Positions 1 to 6,050 of a DNA stretch of 19,333 nucleotides are shown here, in pieces; positions within the stretch are counted from its first letter, which is position 1; every line of letters begins with the position of its first letter. Under the pieces are notes generated by a model that saw only the letters and a list, made by a program, of their open reading frames with translations, was not told the origin of the DNA and did not search any database. The stretch lies in assembly GCA_937950565.1 (NCBI GenBank), contig CALFCS010000179.1, forward strand, positions 1 to 19,333. Direction: 5' to 3'. The translations under genes and the position numbers were made by a program. This DNA is from an uncultured Lachnospiraceae bacterium. GTDB lineage: Bacteria > Bacillota > Clostridia > Lachnospirales > Lachnospiraceae.

Positions 1-64
1 TCACACTTACGCATATGTTCGTATTTTCTAACTGATATAAAACAATTTCATGTTCTTGATTCAT
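1..64 (-). CDS. 5' end of a RhuM-like protein gene (partial)
   Basis: Only the first 21 codons are in the window; the rest runs off the left edge. The reading frame starts MNQEHEIVLYQLENTNICVS, and an AAGGGGTG ribosome binding site lies just upstream (65-80). This opening resembles the 'EIVLYQ..' start of RhuM-family proteins (virulence RhuM / Fic-Doc-associated DNA-binding-like proteins), which are common in accessory regions of Firmicutes and proteobacteria. The family call rests on about 20 residues recalled from memory, so it is tentative; the presence of a real gene start (frame plus RBS) is better supported. The family's biochemical role is poorly defined. Confidence 0.45.
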   Translation of the reverse strand, partial: MNQEHEIVLYQLENTNICVSV

Positions 65-129
65 TTTTTCACCCCTTACTTGCATTCTTTCATCCTCTTG
101 CTAATCTGTATTTCTTAATGTTACCTCGT

Positions 130-272
130 CCATTACACGAATGCAGGTCACAAACACCACCCATCCACCCAGTGTTATCTAGTCCATTTTACCGCTTTTC
201 ATTCACAAAATATAGAAAAATCAGCACTAAACAACACTAAATAATGTGCTAATTACCCCATCAGTAGATTAG
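130..272. repeat. 143-bp direct repeat, copy 1
   Basis: This block aligns without gaps to 2767-2909. By hand I count about 16 mismatches (roughly 89% identity). Its right end (CATCAGTAGATTAG) stops exactly where the truncated uvrB sequence begins. Weaker similarity continues a little to the left, beyond 130, with a gap. Read on the minus strand, it contains two diverged copies of a motif like AATGGACtaGaTAACAC about 55 bp apart. No convincing open frame runs through it: the frame starting MKSGKMD is interrupted differently in the two copies. It may be the end of a mobile element or a dispersed non-coding repeat; its identity is unknown. Confidence 0.8.
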
Positions 273-541
273 CTGACGAAGTATTCCACGGCGTTATTGG
301 GGAAGAATTCCTTGAATTCACCATATAGCTGCGCCGCCAGCGTCTTATTATGTGCAATGATAAGAGTTGGTTTATTCAGTTCCTGGATAACGTTTGCCAT
401 CGTGAAGATCTTTCCGGAGCCGGTGACACCGAGAAGTGTCTGGCACTGGTTGCCTTCCTTAAAGCCTTTTACTAATTGTTCAATCGCCTGCGGCTGGTCG
501 CCAGTCGGGGCGTATTCTGATACTAATTCAAAATGATCCAT
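269..541 (-). pseudogene. uvrB: Truncated 5' fragment of uvrB (excinuclease ABC subunit B)
   Basis: The 90 codons match the N-terminus of UvrB, the DNA-damage-loading helicase-like subunit of the nucleotide excision repair complex. Visible hallmarks are MDHFELVSEYAPTGDQPQAI, the Walker A region GVTGSGKIFT, the segment PTLIIAHNKTLAAQLYGEF, and FFPNNAVEYFVS. Full-length UvrB is about 650-670 residues; this copy stops at the point where YYDYYQPEAY would normally follow, because the repeat sequence begins there and supplies a stop codon. The Walker A Thr is replaced by Ile (ACC to ATC), so the fragment could not bind ATP normally. The native ribosome binding site (AGGAGGAAATC) is still present. 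It is best read as a dead 5' remnant created by insertion or rearrangement; an intact uvrB presumably lies elsewhere. Confidence 0.9.
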
Positions 542-572
542 GAATGATTTCCTCCTATGAATGCATTTGAAA

Positions 573-593
573 TTGTCAGATCGTTTCTGACAA
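573..593 (-). terminator. Hairpin between DUF1016 gene and uvrB fragment (weak terminator candidate)
   Basis: TTGTCAGA and TCTGACAA form a perfect 8-bp stem around a 5-nt loop. It lies 14 bp beyond the stop codon of the DUF1016 gene. The following tract on the minus strand is only AATTTC, so termination would be weak. It could also be an operator of the former uvrB promoter, but it does not fit the Firmicute LexA box GAAC-N4-GTTC. Confidence 0.35.
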
Positions 594-606
594 ATCTATT
601 ATTAAT

Positions 607-1641
607 TTACATATTTTGCGCCTGATTATATATCAATTGATTGCGCTCTAATTCTCTTTGTAGTTCTTCCACTGTTGGCAAAACAGTCATATATTTCGAT
701 GCAAATATTTGTTGGCTCTCCTGCAACACAGAGTATTTTACCATTGTTTCATCTTTATCGGTACAAAATATAATCCCAATTGTCGGATTATCATCCTCTC
801 TACGTTTCAAATCATCAAACATCCGCACATACATATCCATTTGCCCAATATCCTGATGTGTCAATTTTGTTGTTTTTAAGTCAATTACAACAAAACATTT
901 CAAAATATAATTGTAGAATACCAAATCAATATAGAAATCTGTTGTTTCTGTGCATATCCGCATTTGTCTTCCAACGAATGAAAAACCTTTTCCCATTTCC
1001 AACAAGAATTTTTGTAGATTATTAATTATTGCCGTTTCCAGATTACTTTCTAATTGGCTTGTACTTTGCCCTACTCCCATAAATTCCAATACAAATGGAT
1101 CTTTCACAAACTCCAATGCCTTATTTCCACTTTCAGGCAATTGCGTAGAAAGCATTCTCTTATAATATCCACTTTTTATATTACGCTCTAAAGTTTTTAC
1201 AGACCAATTTTCATTGGCAACTTCATTTAAATAAAAATTTCTCTCTCCCTCATCAGAAATACGCATAATGCTTCTCAAATGAGACCATGGCACTTCTCTA
1301 ATTTTTGTGTATCCATAAGATTCTTGCGGAAAAGTCAAATAAAAACGTCTACAATTTTTCAAACTAGCAATAGAAAAACCTGTTCCAAATTCATCTGATA
1401 ATTCTTTAGATAAATTTTTTATTAAATAAGAACCATATTTTGCCTTTTCTTTCCCTAATTGTTCTTCTTCAACTATTCGCTTTCCAACATTCCAATACGC
1501 ATATGTCATAATACTACCAGCATTTTTATAGGCCTGCTCTCTTGCTTTGTACAATATTTCTCGAATATCTTCATAAAGCTGCTTTTCTCTATTATCTTCA
1601 ATCTCATAATTTTTCTTTTCAATTCTATTTTTTTCATCCAT
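607..1641 (-). CDS. DUF1016 / YhcG-type PD-(D/E)xK nuclease-like protein
   Basis: A 344-aa protein of the YhcG/DUF1016 family. The N-terminal part (about 20-170) is the helical DUF1016 domain with the typical YWNVGKRI, YGSYLIKNLS, FS..SLKNCRRFY and VPWSHLR motifs. The C-terminal part (about 175-330) is a PD-(D/E)xK nuclease fold: Asp239 in DFYIDLVFYN, Asp254-x-Lys256 in VVIDLKTTKL, and Gln267 in DIGQMDMYV. The second acidic position is Asp rather than the more usual Glu. Such proteins are found in accessory islands and are suspected of roles in DNA recombination, restriction or defence; the substrate is unknown. The ATG is supported by a GGAGGG site 9 nt upstream. A perfect palindrome lies just upstream (1661-1688). 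The gene lies between the two 143-bp repeats. Confidence 0.9.
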   Translation of the reverse strand: MDEKNRIEKKNYEIEDNREKQLYEDIREILYKAREQAYKNAGSIMTYAYWNVGKRIVEEEQLGKEKAKYGSYLIKNLSKELSDEFGTGFSIASLKNCRRFYLTFPQESYGYTKIREVPWSHLRSIMRISDEGERNFYLNEVANENWSVKTLERNIKSGYYKRMLSTQLPESGNKALEFVKDPFVLEFMGVGQSTSQLESNLETAIINNLQKFLLEMGKGFSFVGRQMRICTETTDFYIDLVFYNYILKCFVVIDLKTTKLTHQDIGQMDMYVRMFDDLKRREDDNPTIGIIFCTDKDETMVKYSVLQESQQIFASKYMTVLPTVEELQRELERNQLIYNQAQNM

Positions 1642-1660
1642 ATCATGAATCCCTCCACTT

Positions 1661-1688
1661 GAATTGGCTACACATGTGTAGCCAATTC
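1661..1688. promoter_or_regulatory. Perfect 28-bp palindrome upstream of the DUF1016 gene
   Basis: The arm GAATTGGCTACACA (1661-1674) is followed immediately by its exact reverse complement (1675-1688). The centre lies about 33 bp before the ATG of the DUF1016 gene and just ahead of its ribosome binding site. No T-tract follows on either strand, so it is more likely an operator for a dimeric DNA-binding protein or a 5'-UTR hairpin than a terminator. A degenerate half site, AATCGGCTATGTA, occurs at 1751-1763 (9 of 13 bases match 1662-1674). Confidence 0.75.
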
Positions 1689-1773
1689 ATTCATACCTGT
1701 GTTTACATATTATCAGCCTTTATATGTGCTAATTGATAATGCTGAAAACCAATCGGCTATGTAAAAATAGAGC

Positions 1774-2637
1774 TTAATTTATAATATCACATGTAGATAA
1801 TTCAATTTGTATTTTCTGATATCCTCCATTATATCTTCCCGGCATTTCTTGTAAGCGACAATATATCGGAAATTCATTTGTTGTTGTATTCCCATTTAAA
1901 TCATCAAAAGTAATTTTCACTGTCGCATATTTTTGTTTCTTTTTTACAAAATTATTTCCAAACTCCATTCTAGTCTTTTCATCTATTGCATATTCATCAA
2001 ATGCACCCATAAGCACACTCATGATATGGTGTAAAACTTCAATCAGTTCATTTGAAATCTGTACTTTATATCCTTCAGTATCAACCTTAATAGGCAACAT
2101 ATAATCAGTATATAATATCTCCTTCTTTTCTGTATCAAAATATTTATCAAAATATGAATGTGGTATCCCATATTCAAGAAGTATATCATATAATTCAGAA
2201 TCATAAGGACTACTCCATTCAATTCTAACATTTAGTGCAGAATCTTTACCAACATTGGCAAACCTCATAAAGCTTGTATTAAATGGATTAAAATCAATTC
2301 TATGGTTATCAACATATTCTTTTCCAATAGGACGTATATCTTCTGTAATATTGTCTTTTGATATGTAAACGCCTTTTCCATTTTCATAATATCCATAAAC
2401 AACCGTTCTCATCGGAATAACATAAGCCATTATATCTTGCTTTAAAGATGCTAACGTAAAATATATAGCAATTAATGTTGCTAATCCCCCTAATATTCCA
2501 CCCAAAAAACTACCCAAGTATGACATCCAGTTAGAATTATCCGCACATTTCCAAGCAACTATTCCAAAACTTACTATACACGTTACGGCATATCCTATGA
2601 TAAAATTTCGAAACATTTTTATTTGCCGTTTTCCCAT
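1774..2637 (-). CDS. Two-TM membrane-anchored protein of unknown function
   Basis: A 287-aa protein. Two hydrophobic segments at the N-terminus (about 9-28 and 38-63) are followed by a soluble domain of about 220 residues with no motif I recognise. The second segment contains a glycine-zipper stretch (YLGSFLGGILGGLATLIAIY) followed by FTLASLKQ, a pattern I recall in hypothetical membrane proteins of accessory and defence-like islands. The soluble part has beta-rich stretches such as NVRIEW and TVKITFDDLNG, suggestive of a sandwich-like fold. The ribosome binding site AGGAAGAGAG precedes the ATG. It lies upstream of the DUF1016 gene in the same direction, 132 bp away, with the palindrome in between, so the two could be co-transcribed or separately controlled. 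Function unknown. Confidence 0.75.
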   Translation of the reverse strand: MGKRQIKMFRNFIIGYAVTCIVSFGIVAWKCADNSNWMSYLGSFLGGILGGLATLIAIYFTLASLKQDIMAYVIPMRTVVYGYYENGKGVYISKDNITEDIRPIGKEYVDNHRIDFNPFNTSFMRFANVGKDSALNVRIEWSSPYDSELYDILLEYGIPHSYFDKYFDTEKKEILYTDYMLPIKVDTEGYKVQISNELIEVLHHIMSVLMGAFDEYAIDEKTRMEFGNNFVKKKQKYATVKITFDDLNGNTTTNEFPIYCRLQEMPGRYNGGYQKIQIELSTCDIIN

Positions 2638-2766
2638 AACTACTCTCTTCCTATTCCTTTTACATATTACTTCAAGTAAAAACGAGTATCCATCATAACA
2701 CTTTGCAAAATATTTTATCTAAACCTTTTAACACCTCACCTTGTGTATTATCTAGTATTACTCAAT

Positions 2767-2909
2767 CCATTACACGAATACGAGTCACAAACTCCACCCA
2801 TCCACCCTGTGTTATCCAGTCCATTTTACCGCTTTTCATCCACAAAATATAGAAAAAGCAACACCAAACAGCACTAAATAAGGTTTCATTTACCCCATCA
2901 GTAGATTAG
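2767..2909. repeat. 143-bp direct repeat, copy 2
   Basis: Ungapped partner of 130-272, in the same orientation, ending in the identical CATCAGTAGATTAG. Beyond 2909 the sequence (GACACAAAACTC) is unrelated to uvrB, so the end of the homology marks the element boundary. The two copies bracket uvrB', the DUF1016 gene and the membrane-protein gene, a span of about 2.6 kb. Confidence 0.8.
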
Positions 2910-3091
2910 GACACAAAACTCATTCCTATCGCTAGCTCTGATTATATCAGAATATATGATAAAAGTACAGAGATAAATCGAATGTTTGTTCTATTTTTCT
3001 TTATATTTTTTACCCAGAGCAAAACCTACTCTTGCCTGTCTTCTTATATAATTTTCCGTGCATATAGTGTATGAACTTCTTATAAGCACAA

Positions 3092-3123
3092 AGAAATCGT
3101 CACATATCAAAGCGACGATTTCT
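3092..3123 (-). terminator. Rho-independent terminator after vapD
   Basis: AGAAATCGTC (3092-3101) and GACGATTTCT (3114-3123) form a perfect 10-bp stem with a 12-nt loop, 7 bp past the vapD stop codon. On the minus strand the stem runs into TTTCTTTG, a modest U-tract. Confidence 0.6.
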
Positions 3124-3130
3124 ACTACGT

Positions 3131-3466
3131 TTATAACATATCCGGTTCTGGTACTGCTTCATCAAATAACTGCAGCAGGTCATGGTTAGCACCTACATTG
3201 GTAACTTCAAAATGGTTCAGGCACGGGGCAAGCCATTCCATTTCTCTGCTCATCTCCCGAATCAGGTCAAAGATCTCCAAATCCGTAGCCTTATATTTAG
3301 AATGATATCCGGAATACTGCTCATGCGAAAAATTCCGTTTTAACAGAAAATCCCATATCTTTCCATAAGCGCCATTGGGATTCGTTTCTGAATAGTATTC
3401 TTTCAGTTCCTTTACCTGAAGGTCAAAATACAATGCCTTTAAATGCTTTGCCTCTCTCCTTGCCAT
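3131..3466 (-). CDS. vapD: VapD-family (Cas2-like fold) endoribonuclease toxin
   Basis: The protein beginning MARREAKHLKALYFDLQVKE (111 aa) carries the VapD layout: a first strand with an acidic residue (LYFDL), the KELKEYY helix, a Y.KIWDFLLKRNF segment, the glycine/tyrosine region QYSGYHSK, then LIREMSREMEWLAPC and FEVTNVGANHDLL near the C-terminus. VapD proteins are small ferredoxin-fold RNases related to Cas2, and several act as toxins. A frame extension to 3499 exists, but the ATG at 3466 matches the family start and overlaps the stop of the upstream gene (TAATG), implying translational coupling. The pair resembles VapXD-type toxin-antitoxin organisation. Confidence 0.8.
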   Translation of the reverse strand: MARREAKHLKALYFDLQVKELKEYYSETNPNGAYGKIWDFLLKRNFSHEQYSGYHSKYKATDLEIFDLIREMSREMEWLAPCLNHFEVTNVGANHDLLQLFDEAVPEPDML

Positions 3467-3801
3467 TATGCCACACTCAATTTCTTTGTATAATGGCACA
3501 AAACATCTTCCACTGTAAAATCTTCCTCGGTTTCCCCGTCATCACTGTTGTACCATATCCATTTAGTCACATAATCCATAAACCATGCTTTTTCTTTCAG
3601 AGACGTAATGATACATCCAAATGCACCATAGTCTTTTGGATTTCCATTTCCCACAAAGCACAACGTCCCGTCAGATTCCTCCGTCTTATTCAGACGGTAT
3701 TTGGCAAATGCTTGTTCCAGCGCCTGATAAATGCTTTCCACCTGGTATTTCCGATCAGCGACAATCTTCTTTTCATCCATTTTTATTTCTAATTTCAGCA
3801 T
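3466..3801 (-). CDS. Small protein upstream of vapD, candidate antitoxin
   Basis: A 111-aa, acidic, soluble protein that opens MLKLEIKMDEKKIVADRKYQ and is followed by an aromatic-rich middle (KEKAWFMDYVTKWIWYN) and an acidic DDGETEEDF stretch. It has no catalytic motif that I recognise. The ATG is preceded by a good AAGGAGG site, and its TAA overlaps the ATG of vapD, so the two are made from one message. By position it is the candidate antitoxin (the VapX slot), but I recognise no sequence relation to Haemophilus VapX and the role is inferred from context only. Confidence 0.65.
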   Translation of the reverse strand: MLKLEIKMDEKKIVADRKYQVESIYQALEQAFAKYRLNKTEESDGTLCFVGNGNPKDYGAFGCIITSLKEKAWFMDYVTKWIWYNSDDGETEEDFTVEDVLCHYTKKLSVA

Positions 3802-3894
3802 ATCTGCCTCCTTGATTTCTAACAGCCATGCACATCTTTTTCTTGTGTCATTATTATAGCCGACTTCTCCTGAAAAATCTACTCTGTTTTTATA

Positions 3895-4112
3895 GTCTCA
3901 TCATTTCACGAACCACTCGGTCTGTCATTTTCACAGCGCCGGCAAGCACCAACATGTTAAAAATCAGTTCCCCGACATAACTCCATACCATCAAACTTTC
4001 TTGCTTGCATTTCGGGCAGTAGGGGGGAGTTTTTCAGTTCCGTATCTTCCCGTATCTGTAACCTCGTTTTGTTTCAGCAGACAGGACAACGTATCCATTC
4101 TGTTTGTGTCAT
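3895..4112 (-). pseudogene. Degraded Cys-rich KTR-type small protein
   Basis: The frame starts MTQTEWIRCPVC, then a TGA, then NKTRLQIREDTELKN, which matches the start of Firmicute 'cysteine-rich KTR' zinc-ribbon-like proteins (normally CPVCGNKTRLKIREDT...CPKCKQE). A stop has replaced the Gly codon after the first CxxC. A second lesion near 4025-4035 shifts the frame; in the shifted frame YCPKCKQESL can be read, restoring the second CxxC. These proteins are typical cargo of Tn916-like and other conjugative elements. The ATG overlaps the stop of the upstream HTH-membrane gene (ATGA), so the two were an operon. At least two lesions make it a pseudogene. Confidence 0.7.
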
Positions 4113-4935
4113 GGCTTTTTATGCCTCTTAAAATAATCAATCATAAACAATGTAATTACACTCGCAAGAATAATCGCAAACGATAATATATCCCATATAT
4201 CAAAGAACGAAATAGAAAGGATTTTTGCAACGCTGATATTTATTATTAAGCATAATGGTATTGTTAATAATAATGAATATGCCATTGCTATTATTTTGCG
4301 TTCTTTCAGCTTTCTAAATATCAAGTAAACGCACCATAAATGGACAACAGAAAAAAGGGATATTCTAATTCCAAGTGTCATAATTAAATTATTATCAACG
4401 ATTTTACTTATCACATATAGGAACGGAATAATTAATACACTAAAAACTGTCAAAGAACCAAATATTCCTTTGTTTCCATATTTTATAAACGGCATGAATA
4501 CAAACCACACAAAAAGTATTGAACTGATTGGATATAGTGACCAAGTAAATGTCCCCGATATTGCTATATCGCAAATAGAACAAACAATGATACCTATCAA
4601 AAGTAATATTGAAAATGATATTGACAACACATTTTGAAAAGATATAATTTTTCGTTTAGCCGATTTTTCTGCATAAGCGAAAGCGTTGTCGATGGTTTTT
4701 TTCATATCCTTAGAGGCGGTAGCTTCACTCCTCTGACCATTAAGTAACTCACTCGTTGTTACACCAAGAATATCGGCAATGGAAGTTAGAAGTGTAATGT
4801 CTGGGTAACTTAATCCTCTTTCCCATTTCGAAATAGCTTTATCGGTAATATGTAATTGAACTGCTAAATCTTTTGTGTTATTTTCTTTTCTTTTCGCAAT
4901 TCAGCAATGAATTGTCCAGTTCTGTTCTCGTCCAT
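4109..4935 (-). pseudogene. XRE-type HTH regulator with six-TM tail, frameshifted
   Basis: The ATG at 4935 (RBS AAAGGA) opens MDENRTGQFIAELRKEKK, and an out-of-frame continuation reads DLAVQLHITDKAISKWERGL and SYPDITLLTSIADILGVTTS, a classic Cro/CI helix-turn-helix. A single missing A in the A-run around 4871-4874 (CAAAAG where CAAAAAG is expected) creates a TAG after ITQKI. Past the HTH, an open frame from 4705 encodes 198 aa with about six hydrophobic segments. HTH plus multi-TM proteins are common in Firmicutes and may sense membrane stress or antimicrobials. The lesion is minimal and everything else is intact, so a sequencing error, a recent mutation or phase variation are all possible. 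A good promoter precedes it. Confidence 0.8.
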
Positions 4936-4978
4936 ATGAATGTTCCTTTCTGAATGTCACTTTTCTAATTACGGCTAT

Positions 4979-5007
4979 ATTATATATTGGCTATACTTAA
5001 ATAACAA
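4979..5007 (-). promoter_or_regulatory. Sigma-A-type promoter of the HTH-membrane gene
   Basis: On the minus strand, TTGTTA (5007-5002), a 17-bp spacer and TATAAT (4984-4979) form a near-consensus promoter about 45 bp before the ATG. A direct repeat TATAGCC lies inside the spacer and again just downstream of the -10, a plausible autoregulator site. Confidence 0.65.
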
Positions 5008-5184
5008 CCGACCAATGGTTTATTTGATGCAGTAAACCAACAGCAGAGTTACTTATTCATCACTGTTTAGTTCACTTTTGTTAAGATGTTATTCATAATC
5101 AATTAGCGTTGCCTTGTTTTTTATTTATTTTATATCTGCCATCAGCAGGTTTTTCTGCGTTTTTTGGAATAAGCCATACTCGGC

Positions 5185-5800
5185 TTAGACATCCCGGATC
5201 CGTTCCCGTTTCCGGTATAGTTCCAGTGCCTTGATAATCGTATCTTCTATTTGTTTCGTGGACGTCCCCGGAGAAAAATACTTATCAATGCGTTTTCTGG
5301 ATATTTTAAACTGCTCTACCTGATTCGGTTTCTCCTCCGATAAAATAGATAAGATTACATCTTCATTCAGTCTCCCTTCTTCTGAAAACTTACGCATTTT
5401 AATTGCCTGTGCATGGCTTGGTGTGCAGTCCTCTAACTGCATGGTATCGTAAAGGATTTGCTGTTCTTCTTTCGGCAGGTAAGACAACTCTACCGCTGGG
5501 CACATGGTAATCTGCAATACTTCCTTGTCTTTTCATTGCGTCCAGTTTCATTTTATAAGCAAATGCTTTTTCTGACGGTAAGATTTCTTCCCGCTGAAGA
5601 TTAGAATCAACCATGATAATTGTTGCCTCATCATCACTCACGTTTCGGACAATACACGGTATCGTCTGCTTATCTGCCAGCTCGCTCGCATAACGTTTTT
5701 ACATTCTTCAGAACCTCGGAAAAAACGATACACCTCCCACATTCTCCCCCGCCCGGGAACCAATATTCTTTCTCCTAACACGTTCTGAAGTAAAAGCAGA
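5185..5800 (-). pseudogene. Degraded ParB/RepB-family partition protein
   Basis: Three minus-strand frames carry consecutive pieces of one ParB-like protein. Around 5700-5640 a frame reads ASELADKQTIPCIVRNVSDD, then EATIIMVDSNLQREEILPSE and KAFAYKMKLDAMKRQG (to about 5540), the conserved ParB N-terminal nuclease-like/DNA-binding region. From about 5530 another frame reads PAVELSYLPKEEQQI, then EDCTPSHAQAIKMRKFSEEG and a tail rich in charged residues ending RKRERIRDV, the C-terminal part. The roughly 60 residues expected between these blocks, including the HTH, are missing, and the upstream portion (about 5700-5800) is a further frameshifted relic. ParB proteins of this kind partition conjugative elements, so this marks a decayed integrative element. 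There is no functional product. Confidence 0.8.
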
Positions 5801-5821
5801 TATACTTCTATATCACATAGT

Positions 5822-5950
5822 TTACCGGATCTCACGAAATAGCAGCCGCCATTCGTATAAAAAAGTTCTCATGACTTGTTGCTGCACATATATTCTGTTA
5901 GCTTGCAGAGCACACGGCTTTCACCCATTAGGAACATGCGCCGCAAGGGA
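5822..5950 (-). other. Short coding-like remnants before the kinase terminator
   Basis: On the minus strand, a frame ending GESRVLCKLTEYMCSNKS-stop overlaps by ATGA with a short frame MRTFLYEWRLLFREIR-stop (5872-5822). The overlap and the permease-like second start suggest the junction of a former two-gene operon, truncated on both sides, but the pieces are too short to assign. Otherwise nothing is recognisable between the parB remnant and the terminator at 5958. Confidence 0.25.
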
Positions 5951-5957
5951 GACCAAA

Positions 5958-6002
5958 AATGCCCTGGAAAACAGCTTCTCAAGCACTGAATTCCAGGGCA
6001 TT
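5958..6002 (-). terminator. Strong terminator at the end of the glycan/kinase operon
   Basis: AATGCCCTGGAA (5958-5969) and TTCCAGGGCATT (5991-6002) form a perfect 12-bp stem with a 21-nt loop. On the minus strand the stem is followed by TTTTT. It lies 49 bp after the histidine kinase stop codon and closes the operon beginning at 15103. Confidence 0.85.
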
Positions 6003-6050
6003 CTCTCCCCACTCATACTATTATAATATCCTTACCAATTATCTCTCACT

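Larger units (their letters stand above)
2638..3130. other. 493-bp gene-free stretch holding repeat copy 2
   Basis: No coding frame is convincing here. It contains the second 143-bp repeat (2767-2909), a TCTGAT-TAT-ATCAGA palindrome at 2937-2951, and the terminator hairpin of the vapD gene at its right end. On the minus strand the palindrome includes a TATAAT (2946-2941) that could be a -10 box for the membrane-protein gene, but I see no good -35. If it is used, the repeat would form part of the 5' UTR. Confidence 0.5.

Noticed and set aside
130..272. Short protein-coding gene inside the 143-bp repeat (frame starting MKSGKMD)
   Set aside because: The two copies carry stops at different positions in this frame and the substitutions do not favour synonymous sites, so coding function is not supported.
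573..593. Possible SOS (LexA) operator in front of the uvrB fragment
   Set aside because: The inverted repeat TTGTCAGA/TCTGACAA does not match the Firmicute GAAC-N4-GTTC box.
5130..5165. Terminator near the end of the parB remnant (CTGC-CATCA-GCAG followed by T-run)
   Set aside because: The stem is only 4-5 bp; too weak to call.
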